A stretch of 64,000 nt of DNA from Nannocystis sp. Lineage in GTDB: Bacteria; Myxococcota_A; Polyangia; Nannocystales; Nannocystaceae. Below, in pieces: positions 50,587 to 60,599 of this stretch. The stretch is from contig JADJRG010000022.1 of the NCBI GenBank assembly GCA_016712315.1, forward strand, positions 434,001-498,000, given 5' to 3'. Made by a program: the position numbers and the translations under genes. Under the pieces are notes generated by a model. The model made no database searches, had not been told where the DNA came from, and worked only from the letters and a program-made list of their open reading frames with translations. Within the stretch, counting starts at the first letter, position 1; each line of letters begins with the position of its first letter.

Positions 50587-51798
50587 ATGAACAGAAAAAG
50601 CGGCGATCACGCGCGTTTATGGCGGCGAATGAGCGCGACCGCGCACCTGCGAGGGTACATCCTCGCGTCTGCTGTACTAAGCGCGGGCGCCTGCGACGGC
50701 GGCGCACCGACGGATCCGCCCGCGCCCCTGGCGCCCGCGCCTCCATCGCCCGACCCTCCCCAACCGCCCAAAACCCCCCCGCCCCAGCCTCCAGGAGCCG
50801 CCATCGACGCCCTCGCCGACGCCGCAGGAGACACGCCCTTTCGTCGTGCCGAGCCACGGCCCCTCCCCACACCCATCGAAGTGATGGAAGAGTTATCCCG
50901 AATCCAGCGCGAGAACTCCAACCCTCGTGCACCCGATTGGGAGCGCGACGCAGGCGCCGTCGTCGCCACCGACCCCAAGCTCGCCAGCACGATCACCACC
51001 CTGCTCCGGGAGTCGACGACCAGCTTTCTCACCCGCTCGATCGGCCTCTCGCTCTTGGCCACCGAGGGCAGCCCCCACGGTCAAGTCGGGATCATCGAAG
51101 TCCTCTCCGACCCCGGCGTACGCGCCGACATGATGTTCTCGATCTTGGTGCTCAAGCTAGCGCGGATCGATCGTCCTTCGGAGCAGCTCGTCGAGCTGAC
51201 CCAGTCGCTGCGCACGGACGAGCGACCGGAGGTCCGCGCCTCCGCGACCCACGCCTTGGGGACGCAGATCTGGTCGCTCTCGGTCAGCGGCCGGTCCGAG
51301 CTCGCCGAGACCCTCGCCGCGTCCCTCGCCGCCGAGCTGAAGCGCACCGCCGACATCGCCGAGAAGGCGGCGTTGATCCAAGCGCTCGCGCACGGCGGGA
51401 GGCCACGGACCTGGGGCCTCGTCCTCGGTTTTGCGCGCGCCAAGGAGCCAGCGCTGCGGGTCGCGGTCGCCAAGGCGCTCGCCAGCTACGAAGGTCCCAC
51501 GCAGGTGAGCTTGCTCGTGAAGCTCGTCACCGACCCAGCGCGAGAGGTGCAATCGGCCGCCTTGGACCCTCTCCACTGGGCGACCCTCACCCCCACGCAA
51601 GCGCAGACCGTGCATACGGCGATCGTCACCGGCCGGCTGAGGCCGGAGAACGAGGAGTTGTTGGCGATCTTCGTCGACCGACACTTCAAGGGCGGGCCGC
51701 GCAAGGCCGCGCTGGCGGCGATCTCCGCGCGTAACCCGGCCGACGAGCGGGTCCTCTCGCGGGTCAACGATCTGCTCGCGAACGACTCCCCCCCGTAG
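50587..51798 (+). CDS. Probable lipoprotein with HEAT-like helical repeats
   Basis: A 403-residue protein. The signal is MSATAHLRGYILASAVLSAG preceding a lipobox-like Cys if the second Met (50629) is the start. The ATG at 50587 adds 14 residues and is given as the outer limit. A Pro-rich linker (about 45-80) leads to alpha-alpha hairpin repeats: FLTRSIGLSLLATEGSP, PEVRASATHALGTQIW, PALRVAVAKALASYEG and REVQSAALDPLHWA, typical of HEAT repeats. It is unrelated in style to the T6SS genes upstream and its GC is a little lower. Periplasmic or surface scaffold; partner unknown. Confidence 0.7.
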   Translation: MNRKSGDHARLWRRMSATAHLRGYILASAVLSAGACDGGAPTDPPAPLAPAPPSPDPPQPPKTPPPQPPGAAIDALADAAGDTPFRRAEPRPLPTPIEVMEELSRIQRENSNPRAPDWERDAGAVVATDPKLASTITTLLRESTTSFLTRSIGLSLLATEGSPHGQVGIIEVLSDPGVRADMMFSILVLKLARIDRPSEQLVELTQSLRTDERPEVRASATHALGTQIWSLSVSGRSELAETLAASLAAELKRTADIAEKAALIQALAHGGRPRTWGLVLGFARAKEPALRVAVAKALASYEGPTQVSLLVKLVTDPAREVQSAALDPLHWATLTPTQAQTVHTAIVTGRLRPENEELLAIFVDRHFKGGPRKAALAAISARNPADERVLSRVNDLLANDSPP

Positions 51799-51894
51799 TC
51801 CCCGCTCAGCCCCCCGGCGGAGTCACGGACGGTCCCGCCCTCCCCTGCTTCGCCCTCGATTTCCCCCGCCCTCTGGGCCACCCTCACCCCGACG

Positions 51895-54800
51895 ATGCCC
51901 CTCCTCGACCGCCTCCGGCGCCTGCGACCGCCCCCCTGGATCCGCGACGTCGCCAACCTCTTCGGCCACCGTCGCCGCCGCCTCTGGCACGACGGAGCGC
52001 GCGCCCACGTCGAGATCCGAGCGATCCCCCACGAGCACTTCGCCCGCTTCGCCGCTGCCGCCGAGACCACCCTGCTCGCCCTCGACGGCGTGCTCTCGGT
52101 CTGGCTCAGCGGCCTCCTCGGCCGCGCCCTCATCCACTACGACCCCCAACGCGTCGATCCAGAGGCGTTCACCGCCGCCCTCGAGCTCGTCGAGCGTCGC
52201 CTCGGCTTCGGCGATCTCCCCTTCGCCGAGATCATCCCCGACTACCCCGCCGACATCGCGCCGCTCGCCCGCAAGGCCGTCGATCTCGGCGCCGACGCGA
52301 TCGGCGTCCTCCTCGGCGTCGGCCTCAAGATCGCCGGGATCTCCCCCAGCCGCGCCGGCTTTGATCTCGCCGCCCTGCTCACCGTCGTCGACAACACCCC
52401 GCGGGTCCGCGACCTCCTCACCGAGCACCTCGGCAAAGCCGCCGCCGAGGTCGGCCTCGGCGTCACCAACGCCTTTGTCCAAGCGATCGGCGCGGGCCCC
52501 ATCGGCCCGCTCGTCGACATGCTCGCCCAGACGATCAAGCTCCGCGCCGAGATCGCCCGCCGAGGCGCCTGGAAGCGCCGCGAGCCTGAGCTCAGCCGCG
52601 CGCACGCCCGCCCGCACCAGCCTCCCTATATCTTCGTCCCGCGCCCTGTCCCTCTCCCCGAGGGCGTCGTCGATCGTTACGCCGACAACGCCCTCTTCGC
52701 CTCCTTAGGCGGCTTTATCGTCGGCATCGCCGACACCCACAACCTCGAGGCCGCCACCGCCCCGCTCTTCGGCGGTCTCCCCAAGGCGGCCCTCTACGGC
52801 CGCACCATCTTCGCCTACGAGGTCATGCGCGCCCTCTGCACCCGAGGCGCCCTGATCCTCCGCTCCAGCGCCACCCGGATCCTCGACCGAGTCGACACCC
52901 TGCTCCTCACCGAAGAGGCCCTCGTCGACAGCACCTCCGCGATCGCCCGGATCCTGCCGCTCCCGGGCGTCGCTCGTGAACAAGTCGTCCAGCGCGCCGG
53001 CATGCTCTTTGATCCTGCCGCCCCTCACCTCCTCCAAGAGCACGAAGGCTGGCGCCTCGCCCCGCCGCACCAGCTCACCGACCTCCGCCTCGTCGATCTC
53101 CCGCCCAGCCTCCGCCAGGAGCTCGAGCACCCCACCACCGCCCAACTCATCCTCGCCGAAGGCGCTGATCTTCGCGCCCTCGTCCTCCTCCGCCCAGCCC
53201 TCCGCCGCGGCGCCGAAGCCCTGCTCGCCGCCGCCCGCCGCGCCCGCCTCCACCTCGTCCTCGCCAGCGACACCCCCGCCCTCGCCCGCGCCCTCGCCAT
53301 CCAAGAGCGCGTCGACACCCAGGACGCCGAGTCCGCCGTCCGCGACCTCCAGCGCGGCGGCCGCGTCGTCGCCGTCGTCGCCAGCGACGCCCCTGGTCCG
53401 CTCGCCGCCGCTGACGTCGGCATCGGCCTCACCCTCGATCCCTCCCGTCCCCCCTGGACCGCCGATCTCCTCCTCCGAGACGACCTGCTCGACGTCCTCT
53501 TCATCCTCGACGCCATCACCGCCGCCCGCGAGGTCGCTGAGCAGAGCGTCGTCCTCGCGGGCGTCGGCGCGGCGCTCGGCGCGGTCATCGCCCTCGGCGG
53601 CCTGCGCCGCACCAAACCCCAGCAGGTCATGCTCGCCACCCACGCCGCCTCGGTCATCGCCCTCGGCAACGGCCTACGCCGCGCCCACGCCCTCGTCCGC
53701 CAGCCCCCCCCCGCCATCGCCGATCCCACCCCCTGGCACCGCATGCCGATCGAGGCCGTCCTGGAGCGCCTCAGCAGCGGCGAAGACGGCCTCCCCGAGC
53801 CCGTCGCCGCCCCGCGCCGCCGCCCCGTCCCGCGCCCGCGCTCCCGCCCCCGCCGCCTCCTCACCGCCGTCGGCCAAGAGCTGCGCAGCCCCCTCACCCC
53901 GGTCCTGCTCACCGGCGCCGCCCTCAGCGTCGTCTCCGGCTCGATCGCCGACGCCGGCATGATCACCGCCGTCTTCGCCCTCAACGGCGGCCTCGGCGGC
54001 TATGAGCGATACCGCGCCGAGGCCGAGATCGCCGCCCTCGAGCGCCGCGAGCGCCCTCCTGTCACCGTCCTCCGCGAAGGCCGCCCCCAGCCGATCCCCG
54101 CCGCCGCCCTCGTCCCCGGCGACATCCTCGACCTCATCGCCGGCGACGTCTTGCCCGCCGACTGCCGCGTCCTCCGCGCCCAATCCCTCGAGATCGACGA
54201 GTCCAGCCTCACCGGCGAGTCGCTGCCGATCCCCAAGTCCGCCGATCCCTCCTTCTCGCCCGCCATCGCCGAGCGCAGCTCCATGCTCTACGAAGGCACC
54301 GCCGTCGCCGTCGGCCGCGCCCGCGCCGTCGTCGTCGCCACCGGCACTGACACGGAGGCGCGCCGCGGCGGCCTCACCTTGCTCGAGCAGGCCCCTGAGA
54401 CCGGCGTCGAGGCGCGCCTGCGCGAGCTCACCGAGATGACCCTGCCGATCGCCGGCCTCAGCGGCGCCCTCTTGATGGGCGTCGGCCTCTACCGCGGCCA
54501 AGACATCAACCGCCTCGTCGATCTCGGCGTCTCCATGACCGTCGCCGCCGTCCCCGAGGGGCTCCCCCTGCTCGCCACCGTCGCCCAGCTCGCCGCCGCA
54601 CGTCGACTCTCCCAGCGCGGCGCCCTCGTCCGCAACCCGCGCATGGTCGAAGCGCTGGGCCGCGTCGACATCCTCTGCGCCGACAAGACCGGCACCCTCA
54701 CTGAGGGCAAGATCACCCTGCACGCCGTCGCCGACGGCCACCGCGTCGCCCGCTGTGACAGCGCCGCCCCCGAGCCCTGGGCCCGCCTCCTCCTCGCCGC

Positions 54801-56355
54801 CGCCCTCCGCGCCTCCCCCGCGCCGCCTCGCGGCGCTGACGCCCTCCCGCACCCCACCGATCGCGCCGTCGTCGACGGCGCCCTCCGCCTCGGCGTCGAT
54901 CCCGCCGAAGGCCAGCCCACCTGGCAGCGCCTCCACGAGCTGCCCTTTGAGCCAGGTCGCGGCTACCACGGCGTGCTCGGCCGCACCTCCCGCGAGCTGT
55001 GGATCAGCGTCAAAGGCGCCCCAGAGGTCCTCCTCCCCCGCTGCACCCACAGCGTCACCAGCGGCCGCCCAGTCCCCTTGGGTGAGGCCGAGCGCGCCAC
55101 CATCCTCGCCGCCGCGGAGGCCCTCGCCGGCGAAGGCCTCCGCGTGCTCGCCCTCGCCGAGCGCGGCGCCACCGAGGAGCGCGATCTCGACGACGCCCGG
55201 ATCGCCCGCCTCCACTTCGCCGGCTTCATCACCCTCAGCGATCCGCCGCGCGCCACCGCCGCTCAAGCGATCACCCGCCTGCACGCCGCCGGCATCGACG
55301 TCCTCATGATCACCGGCGATCACCCCCGCACCGCCCGCCGGATCGCCGACGAGCTCGGCCTGCTCCGCGGCCGCGCGGTGCTCACCGGCCCCGAGCTCGA
55401 GGCCCTCAGCGACGACGAGCTCGACCCGCTCCTCCCCCAGCTCGCCGTGATCGCCCGCGCCACACCTGCCCATAAGGTCAGGATCGTCAAGGCCCAGCAG
55501 CGCGCCGGCCGCGTCGTCGCCATGACCGGCGACGGGGCCAACGACGCCGCCGCGATCCGCCTCGCTGACGTCGGCATCGCCCTCGGCGAGCGCAGCACCC
55601 TCGCCGCCCGCGACGCCGCCGGCCTCATCGTCGTCGACGAGCGCATCGAGACCATCGTCGACGCGATCGCGGAAGGACGAGCGATGTGGAGCTCCGTGCG
55701 CGACGCCATCGCCATCCTCACCGGCGGCAACCTCGGCGAGATCGGCTTCGCCGTCGCCTCTGGCGTGCTCGGCGGCGGCACCGCCTTAAACCCTCGCCAG
55801 CTCCTGCTCATCAACCTGCTCACCGACGTCGCCCCAGCCATGGCGATCGCCCTCCGCCCCCCCTCCGAGGCAGCCCTCCGCGATCTGCTCGCCGAAGGCC
55901 CCAAGGCCGCCCTCGGCGACGCCTTAAACCGCCAGATCCTCCTGCGAGCGATCACCACCGCCAGCGGCGCGGGAGCCGCCTGGATCGCCGCCAAGCTCAT
56001 CCCTGGCCGGCACAGCGGCGACGCCACCGTCGCCCTGCTCGCCCTCGTCGCCACCCAGCTCGGCCAGACCCTCGTCGTCGGCGCCCCCACCCGCGAGATC
56101 TGGGCCGCCAGCCTCGGCTCCTTCGCCCTCCTGCTCGCCATCGTCGAGACCCCGGGCCTCAGCCACCTCTTCGGCTGCACCCCCATCGGCCCGCTCGGCC
56201 TCGGCGCCGCCTTCGGCGCCAGCGCCCTCGCCACCGGCGCCGCTGTCATCGCCCCGCCCGCCCTCGATCACCTCCGCGAGCTCCTCCACCGCTGGCGCCG
56301 AGCCCACCCCGACGAGACCGTCCTCGAGATCGACCCGCACCTCCTCCCGCGCTGA
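51895..56355 (+). CDS. Giant P-type ATPase (CtpI-like, fused N-terminal half)
   Basis: A 1486-residue P-type cation ATPase, about twice the usual 700-900. The C-terminal half holds the full catalytic set: TGES at 773-776, the phosphorylated D930 in CADKTGTLTEGK, MITGDHPRTA, and GDGANDAA with D1213 and N1216. The N-terminal half (about 1-620) looks like a degraded second copy. It has hydrophobic helices and stretches like LTTEEALVDS, VRDLQRGGRVVAVVASDAPGPLAAADVGIGL (a relic of the TGDG/ND region) but no D-K-T-G-T. A similar double architecture is known for mycobacterial CtpI-type ATPases. The transported ion is unknown; a divalent or calcium-like role is only suggested by subtype. Confidence 0.88.
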   Translation: MPLLDRLRRLRPPPWIRDVANLFGHRRRRLWHDGARAHVEIRAIPHEHFARFAAAAETTLLALDGVLSVWLSGLLGRALIHYDPQRVDPEAFTAALELVERRLGFGDLPFAEIIPDYPADIAPLARKAVDLGADAIGVLLGVGLKIAGISPSRAGFDLAALLTVVDNTPRVRDLLTEHLGKAAAEVGLGVTNAFVQAIGAGPIGPLVDMLAQTIKLRAEIARRGAWKRREPELSRAHARPHQPPYIFVPRPVPLPEGVVDRYADNALFASLGGFIVGIADTHNLEAATAPLFGGLPKAALYGRTIFAYEVMRALCTRGALILRSSATRILDRVDTLLLTEEALVDSTSAIARILPLPGVAREQVVQRAGMLFDPAAPHLLQEHEGWRLAPPHQLTDLRLVDLPPSLRQELEHPTTAQLILAEGADLRALVLLRPALRRGAEALLAAARRARLHLVLASDTPALARALAIQERVDTQDAESAVRDLQRGGRVVAVVASDAPGPLAAADVGIGLTLDPSRPPWTADLLLRDDLLDVLFILDAITAAREVAEQSVVLAGVGAALGAVIALGGLRRTKPQQVMLATHAASVIALGNGLRRAHALVRQPPPAIADPTPWHRMPIEAVLERLSSGEDGLPEPVAAPRRRPVPRPRSRPRRLLTAVGQELRSPLTPVLLTGAALSVVSGSIADAGMITAVFALNGGLGGYERYRAEAEIAALERRERPPVTVLREGRPQPIPAAALVPGDILDLIAGDVLPADCRVLRAQSLEIDESSLTGESLPIPKSADPSFSPAIAERSSMLYEGTAVAVGRARAVVVATGTDTEARRGGLTLLEQAPETGVEARLRELTEMTLPIAGLSGALLMGVGLYRGQDINRLVDLGVSMTVAAVPEGLPLLATVAQLAAARRLSQRGALVRNPRMVEALGRVDILCADKTGTLTEGKITLHAVADGHRVARCDSAAPEPWARLLLAAALRASPAPPRGADALPHPTDRAVVDGALRLGVDPAEGQPTWQRLHELPFEPGRGYHGVLGRTSRELWISVKGAPEVLLPRCTHSVTSGRPVPLGEAERATILAAAEALAGEGLRVLALAERGATEERDLDDARIARLHFAGFITLSDPPRATAAQAITRLHAAGIDVLMITGDHPRTARRIADELGLLRGRAVLTGPELEALSDDELDPLLPQLAVIARATPAHKVRIVKAQQRAGRVVAMTGDGANDAAAIRLADVGIALGERSTLAARDAAGLIVVDERIETIVDAIAEGRAMWSSVRDAIAILTGGNLGEIGFAVASGVLGGGTALNPRQLLLINLLTDVAPAMAIALRPPSEAALRDLLAEGPKAALGDALNRQILLRAITTASGAGAAWIAAKLIPGRHSGDATVALLALVATQLGQTLVVGAPTREIWAASLGSFALLLAIVETPGLSHLFGCTPIGPLGLGAAFGASALATGAAVIAPPALDHLRELLHRWRRAHPDETVLEIDPHLLPR

Positions 56356-56426
56356 CCCTCGCGCGCACGAGCGGCCGGAGCGCGGGGCTCACGCGAGCGC
56401 AGCACCTGCCCCAAGAGCCAGGTGGA

Positions 56427-58730
56427 TCAAGACCCGCTCAACGCCACACGAACCGGCGTCAACACCTGCCCCGGCGCCCCGTCCCCCGCCTGACCGAAGT
56501 CATTGTTCCCCCAGCAGCTCACCCGCCCGTCGCGCAGCCGCGCGCACGTGTGCCGATCCCCCGCGGCCAGCTCCACCGCCTCGGCCAGCCGTTGCCCGAC
56601 CACCGGCGTACGCTGCACCCCGCGCCCCGCCTCGCCGAGCTGCCCGTCGCTGTTCTCGCCCCAACAGAAGATCGTCCCGCCCCCGGCCAGCGCGCACGCG
56701 TGCTGCTCGCCCGCGCTGATCGATCGAGCGTCCGTGATCCCCTGCACCGGCACCCGCGTCGTCCAATCGTTCGTCGTCCCAGCCCCGAGCGCCCCCTGCG
56801 CGCCACGCCCCCAACAGGCCACCGCCCCCGTGCTCCGCCGCGCGCACGAATGGTCGCCCCCGGCGGCGATCTCCGCCGCGTCCGCCACCTTCACCACCGC
56901 GACCGGCCGCGCCTGCGCCGCCCCGATCGTCGCGATCCCTGCGCCGTTCCCCAGCTCCCCGTATTTGTTTGATCCCCAACAAAAGACCCCGCCATGGGAC
57001 ATCCGCGCGCACGCGTGCTCGCCGCCCGCGGTCACCTCGATCGCCGACCCGAGCCCCACGACGCTCCCCGGCCGCGACGCTCCCTTCATCGCCCCGTTGC
57101 CGAGCTGCCCCACCTCACCGCTCCCCCAGCACACCACCCCCCCGTTGCCCCGCCGCGCGCACGAGAACGCCCCGCCCGCCGCCACCGCCGCCGCGTCGCC
57201 CAGCCCCGCCACCGCCACCGGGGCCCCCCGATCCTGCGCCCCGCCGTCGCCGAGCTGTCCCATCGTCCCGGCGCCCCAGCAGCTCACCGCCCCGGATCGC
57301 CGACGCGCGCACGCGTGCGCCTGCCCCGCGCTCACCTGCGTCGCGTCCTCGATCCCCCGCACCGCCACCGCCTTCGCCGAGGCTCCGCCCGCCCCCGGAT
57401 CACCGAGCTGCCCGCGCCCGTTGCTCCCCCAGCAGCGCACCGTACCGCCCTGTTCGACCGCACACGTGAACCCCCCGCCGGCGCTCAGGCTCACCGCCCC
57501 GCTCACCCCCGGCACTGTCCTCGCCAGCGTCGGCTCCACCTTCGCGCCCCCCTGCGACTCCCCGCACAGCCCTTGCTCGTTATCGCCCCAACACAGCACC
57601 TCACCGCCCCGCGTCAGCGCGCACGTCGCCCCGTCGGCCGCCGCCAAGTCCGCCGCCTCGCTCAGCCCTTGCACCGCCGAAGGCCCGCCGCGATCGCCCA
57701 CGCCGCCGTCCCCCAGGCGCCCCTCATTCGCCCCCCAGCAGGCCGCTCGCCCGCTGCTCAAGAGCGCGCACGTATGCTCCAGCCCGGCCACCAAGCTCAC
57801 CGTCGAGCGCAGCCCCTGCACCGTCTGCGGCGTCGCCACCGCCTCCGAAGCCCCCGTGCCCGCCTGTCCGCGCCGATTGGCCCCCCAGCACACGACGTCC
57901 CCGCGCCCCCGCAGCGCGCACGTATGCCGCCCGCCGGCCACCACGCTCACCGCATCGACCAACCCTGTCACCGGCCCTGGCCGCGCCCGCCGCCCCCGGC
58001 TCCCGTCGCCGAGCTGCCCCTGCGCGCCGCTCCCCCAGCACAGCACCGCCCCGCTCTTCTGCCGAGCGCACGTATGCTCCCCGCCCGCCGTCACCTGCGC
58101 CACCTCCGCCAACCCCTCCACGGGCGTCGGCGCCACCCACAGCGCCCGCCCCTCGTTACCCACCTGACCCGCCTGATTCCCGCCCCAGCAGCTCACGGAG
58201 CCGTCCCGCAGCAGCGCGCAGGAGTGAGCGATCCCGCTCGTCACCCCGACCACATCACGGAGCCCGCGGGCCGTCACCGGCGCCGAGCTCGCCACCCCTG
58301 GCCGCCCGTTCCCGTCGCCGAGCTGGCCCAGCGCGTTGCTCCCCCAGCAGCGCACCTCGCCGCCTGCGGTCAACGCGCACGTATGCTCCGCGCCGGCGCT
58401 CAGCCGCACCGCGTCGTCGATCCCAGCCACCTCCACCCCGACCCCGCTCCCGCGCTTCTGCGCGCTCGCCCCGATCTGCCCGCGGCTGCCATCGCCCCAA
58501 CACAGCACCTTCCCGTTGCCCCGGCGCGCGCACGCGTGACCCGCCCCGCCGACGATCTCCACCAATTCCGGCCCTCCTTGCGGCCGCTGCGCCGCAGGCG
58601 TCGGCCCAGGCCCAGGCTCAGGCTTCGCCCCGCCGCCGCCGCTCGGGGTCACGCTCCCCGGCTTACCGGCCCCCGCATCGCAACCCCAAGACACCGACAG
58701 CACCACAACGATCGCGTAGATCCGCCGCAC
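56427..58730 (-). CDS. RCC1-repeat lipoprotein, 14 repeats
   Basis: A 767-residue lipoprotein starting at GTG with a short signal (RRIYAIVVVLSVSWGC, lipobox SWGC) and a Gly/Pro linker to about residue 50. The rest is 14 RCC1 repeats of about 50 residues, each with HxCA, a G-x-V then CWG and a GQLG(D/N)G-like end. Fourteen repeats fit two seven-bladed propellers. Each repeat carries two Cys (CA and CWG), a hallmark of extracellular bacterial RCC1 proteins. Repeat 7 reads LCG where the others read LGD. Function unknown, presumably surface binding. Its -10-like TAGGCT (58737-58742) lies 6 bp before the start. Confidence 0.9.
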   Translation of the reverse strand: MRRIYAIVVVLSVSWGCDAGAGKPGSVTPSGGGGAKPEPGPGPTPAAQRPQGGPELVEIVGGAGHACARRGNGKVLCWGDGSRGQIGASAQKRGSGVGVEVAGIDDAVRLSAGAEHTCALTAGGEVRCWGSNALGQLGDGNGRPGVASSAPVTARGLRDVVGVTSGIAHSCALLRDGSVSCWGGNQAGQVGNEGRALWVAPTPVEGLAEVAQVTAGGEHTCARQKSGAVLCWGSGAQGQLGDGSRGRRARPGPVTGLVDAVSVVAGGRHTCALRGRGDVVCWGANRRGQAGTGASEAVATPQTVQGLRSTVSLVAGLEHTCALLSSGRAACWGANEGRLGDGGVGDRGGPSAVQGLSEAADLAAADGATCALTRGGEVLCWGDNEQGLCGESQGGAKVEPTLARTVPGVSGAVSLSAGGGFTCAVEQGGTVRCWGSNGRGQLGDPGAGGASAKAVAVRGIEDATQVSAGQAHACARRRSGAVSCWGAGTMGQLGDGGAQDRGAPVAVAGLGDAAAVAAGGAFSCARRGNGGVVCWGSGEVGQLGNGAMKGASRPGSVVGLGSAIEVTAGGEHACARMSHGGVFCWGSNKYGELGNGAGIATIGAAQARPVAVVKVADAAEIAAGGDHSCARRSTGAVACWGRGAQGALGAGTTNDWTTRVPVQGITDARSISAGEQHACALAGGGTIFCWGENSDGQLGEAGRGVQRTPVVGQRLAEAVELAAGDRHTCARLRDGRVSCWGNNDFGQAGDGAPGQVLTPVRVALSGS

Positions 58731-58829
58731 CGCTGCAGCCTACCAGCCCACCGCTCGCGCCTACAGCCCACGCGGGGCGCGGGCGCCCGCGCGAACCAAA
58801 GAAAGTAAGAGTAATAAAACGACAAAAAA

Positions 58830-58867
58830 GCACCCCGAGGCCGATCAGACCTCGGGGTGCTTTTTTT
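58830..58867. terminator. Bidirectional intrinsic terminator
   Basis: Arms of 11 bases (58830-58840 and 58850-58860) pair perfectly around a 9-base loop. A run of six A precedes and seven T follow, so the structure can stop transcription in both directions. It lies between the RCC1 gene's upstream side and the tRNA, and most likely ends the tRNA transcript (minus strand). Confidence 0.9.
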
Positions 58868-58894
58868 CTCATCAGACTCGCCGATATCCGGCTG

Positions 58895-58968
58895 TCGGGG
58901 CGAGAGGATTCGAACCTCCGACTTTTCGGTCCCGAACCGAACGCGCTACCAGACTGCGCTACGCCCCG
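58895..58968 (-). tRNA. tRNA-Pro (anticodon CGG)
   Basis: The minus strand folds as a cloverleaf. The acceptor arms CGGGGCG and CGCCCCG pair perfectly, the D arm has GCGC stems, and the anticodon stem TTCGG/CCGAA closes a TTCGGGA loop. The T arm is GGAGG-TTCGAAT-CCTCT (one weak pair) and the discriminator is A. The anticodon CGG reads the CCG codon, one of the commonest in this GC-rich genome. The CCA end is not encoded. The terminator lies about 30 bp beyond its 3' end. Confidence 0.95.
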
Positions 58969-59067
58969 TCGCGGAGCCGGGTGACTATCAAAGCCCCGGG
59001 CGAAAGTAAAGCCCTCACCCGCCATCGATCGGAGCGCGCACAGAGCGCAGCCAACCATGCCCCGCCA

Positions 59068-60495
59068 TCACCGCGGCCCAAGCTCCCCGCACACCAATTC
59101 CTCCGCAAAAAGGAACCCGAGGAAGCGCGGCGCTCCGGCCGCGTCGTAGAGCGCCAGGGCCAGCGGCAGCCCCTCCGCCTCGCCCACGCAGCGCGCCGCT
59201 CGCAGCCCCTCCGCTCGCAGCCGCCGCGCCCCCACACGGAGCTCCGAATTCGGAGATCCCTTGCCCGCCGCGAAGCGCGCGAGCTGCCGCGCCGGACCCA
59301 GCCCGGGCACGTGGAAGAGGCCGTCCTCGATCACCCAAGCCCCCTCCCGCAGCCCCAGATCTGCCGAGCCAAGCGCCGCGCCCAGCCCGGCGAAGCGCGC
59401 CTGTAGCCCGGCGATCGCCTCGTCGCTGAAGCGTCGCCGCCGCGGCGCGCACAGGTCCTCCAGCGCCGCCGCCACCTCCGTGATCAAACCGAGGCGATCC
59501 GCCAACACCGACCACTCCGCGCTCAGCCCCTCCAGCGCCACATGCGCCGCCTCGCGTCCGATCTCCCGAAACGCCGCCACCGCGTCGAAGCCCACGCGAC
59601 CCGGGCAATCCTGGTCAATGAAGAGATCCCCCTCGACCGCCCCCACCCGCGCCCCATCGATCAAGAAGATCTGCGGCGTCCTCGCGCAGCGCTCACCCGT
59701 CAGGCACTCCTCAAATTGGCGCGCCAGCCGCCAATAACGGTGTCCGCACTGGTGCCGCAGGAACCCCGCGTCGTCCGTGAATTCCGTGCGGGGGAGCGGC
59801 CGCGAGAAGCCCGCCAGCCCCGCCGTCAGCCCAGGCAAGCGCGCCGCCAGTTGCCCCTGAAAGGCCGCGCTCAGCGCCGCATCGGCGTGGTCCAAAAAGG
59901 GCGCCAGCATCGCCAACGAGCGCTCCTGCCCCGCCGCCAGCGCCACCAGCGCCTCCTCGCAGCTCCCGACCGTATACGCCGGCAACGAGCGCCACCCCCC
60001 CGGGTCCAGCGCGGCATCTTCCACGTACAGCCGCGCCGCCCCGGTCGGCCTCATCGACTGCAGCGCCGAGGCGTCGAAGCGCGGCCGCCCCGTCGAGCTC
60101 GGCGGCAGCGCCCGCAGCGGCGCCCCCGTCGCGCCGATCACCTCCTCCAGCCCGCCCTGGCGCAGCGAGCGCGGGCTCGCGCCCAGCCTCGCCAACGCCG
60201 CCGCGATCGCCTGCTCGCGCCCGCTGAGGCTCGGCCCTAGCACCACCTCTACGCCGGGATCTCCCCGCAGCGCCGCCGCCAGTTCCTCCAGATCCCCGGC
60301 CGTCAAGCTCGGCGGAGCCCACACCAACCCTGCGAAGCTCGGGATCGGCAGCCCCGCGGTCGGCGGCGGCGGCCCGCTCGCCCCCGAGATCGCTGGCGCC
60401 TCGCTGGGCGCGGGGCGCGGCGCGCAGCCCGTGGGAACTGCGCACAGCCAGATCCCCAGGCTCGCCCCCACAAACGCCGCACGACCGCCTCGCAT
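59068..60495 (-). CDS. Lipoprotein of unknown function
   Basis: A 475-residue protein with signal MRGGRAAFVGASLGIWLCAV and lipobox PTGC. A Pro/Ala/Ser linker leads to alpha/beta segments with a possible substrate-binding fold (VEVVLGPSLSGREQAIAAAL, RLYVEDAALDPGGW, PQIFLIDGARVGAVEGDLFI). Cys pairs occur in CEEALVALAAG and in CLTGERC. The C-terminal part (FRFSDEAIAGLQARF-like helices, ELRVGARRLRAEG) contains no known motif. The start at 60495 is chosen for its signal. No family recognised. Confidence 0.7.
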   Translation of the reverse strand: MRGGRAAFVGASLGIWLCAVPTGCAPRPAPSEAPAISGASGPPPPTAGLPIPSFAGLVWAPPSLTAGDLEELAAALRGDPGVEVVLGPSLSGREQAIAAALARLGASPRSLRQGGLEEVIGATGAPLRALPPSSTGRPRFDASALQSMRPTGAARLYVEDAALDPGGWRSLPAYTVGSCEEALVALAAGQERSLAMLAPFLDHADAALSAAFQGQLAARLPGLTAGLAGFSRPLPRTEFTDDAGFLRHQCGHRYWRLARQFEECLTGERCARTPQIFLIDGARVGAVEGDLFIDQDCPGRVGFDAVAAFREIGREAAHVALEGLSAEWSVLADRLGLITEVAAALEDLCAPRRRRFSDEAIAGLQARFAGLGAALGSADLGLREGAWVIEDGLFHVPGLGPARQLARFAAGKGSPNSELRVGARRLRAEGLRAARCVGEAEGLPLALALYDAAGAPRFLGFLFAEELVCGELGPR

Positions 60496-60587
60496 CGCCC
60501 CATCATGCCATCGGCCGCGGCTACGGCAAAACCCGCCCCTCACCGCGCCGCGCCTCGTCGTCGCAGCCCGTCAAAACGCCCCCTGTG

Positions 60588-60593
60588 TATACT
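60588..60593 (+). promoter_or_regulatory. Candidate -10 element of the CFI-box gene
   Basis: TATACT sits 6 bp before the GTG at 60600, so transcription would begin at the start codon. This is the most consensus-like -10 in the region and is the reason for choosing 60600 over the in-frame GTG at 60585. No matching -35 is seen. Confidence 0.4.
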
Positions 60594-60599
60594 GCCCGG

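Noticed and set aside
52705..55473. Long minus-strand frames opposite the P-type ATPase
   Set aside because: Antisense shadows; the plus strand has all P-type motifs.
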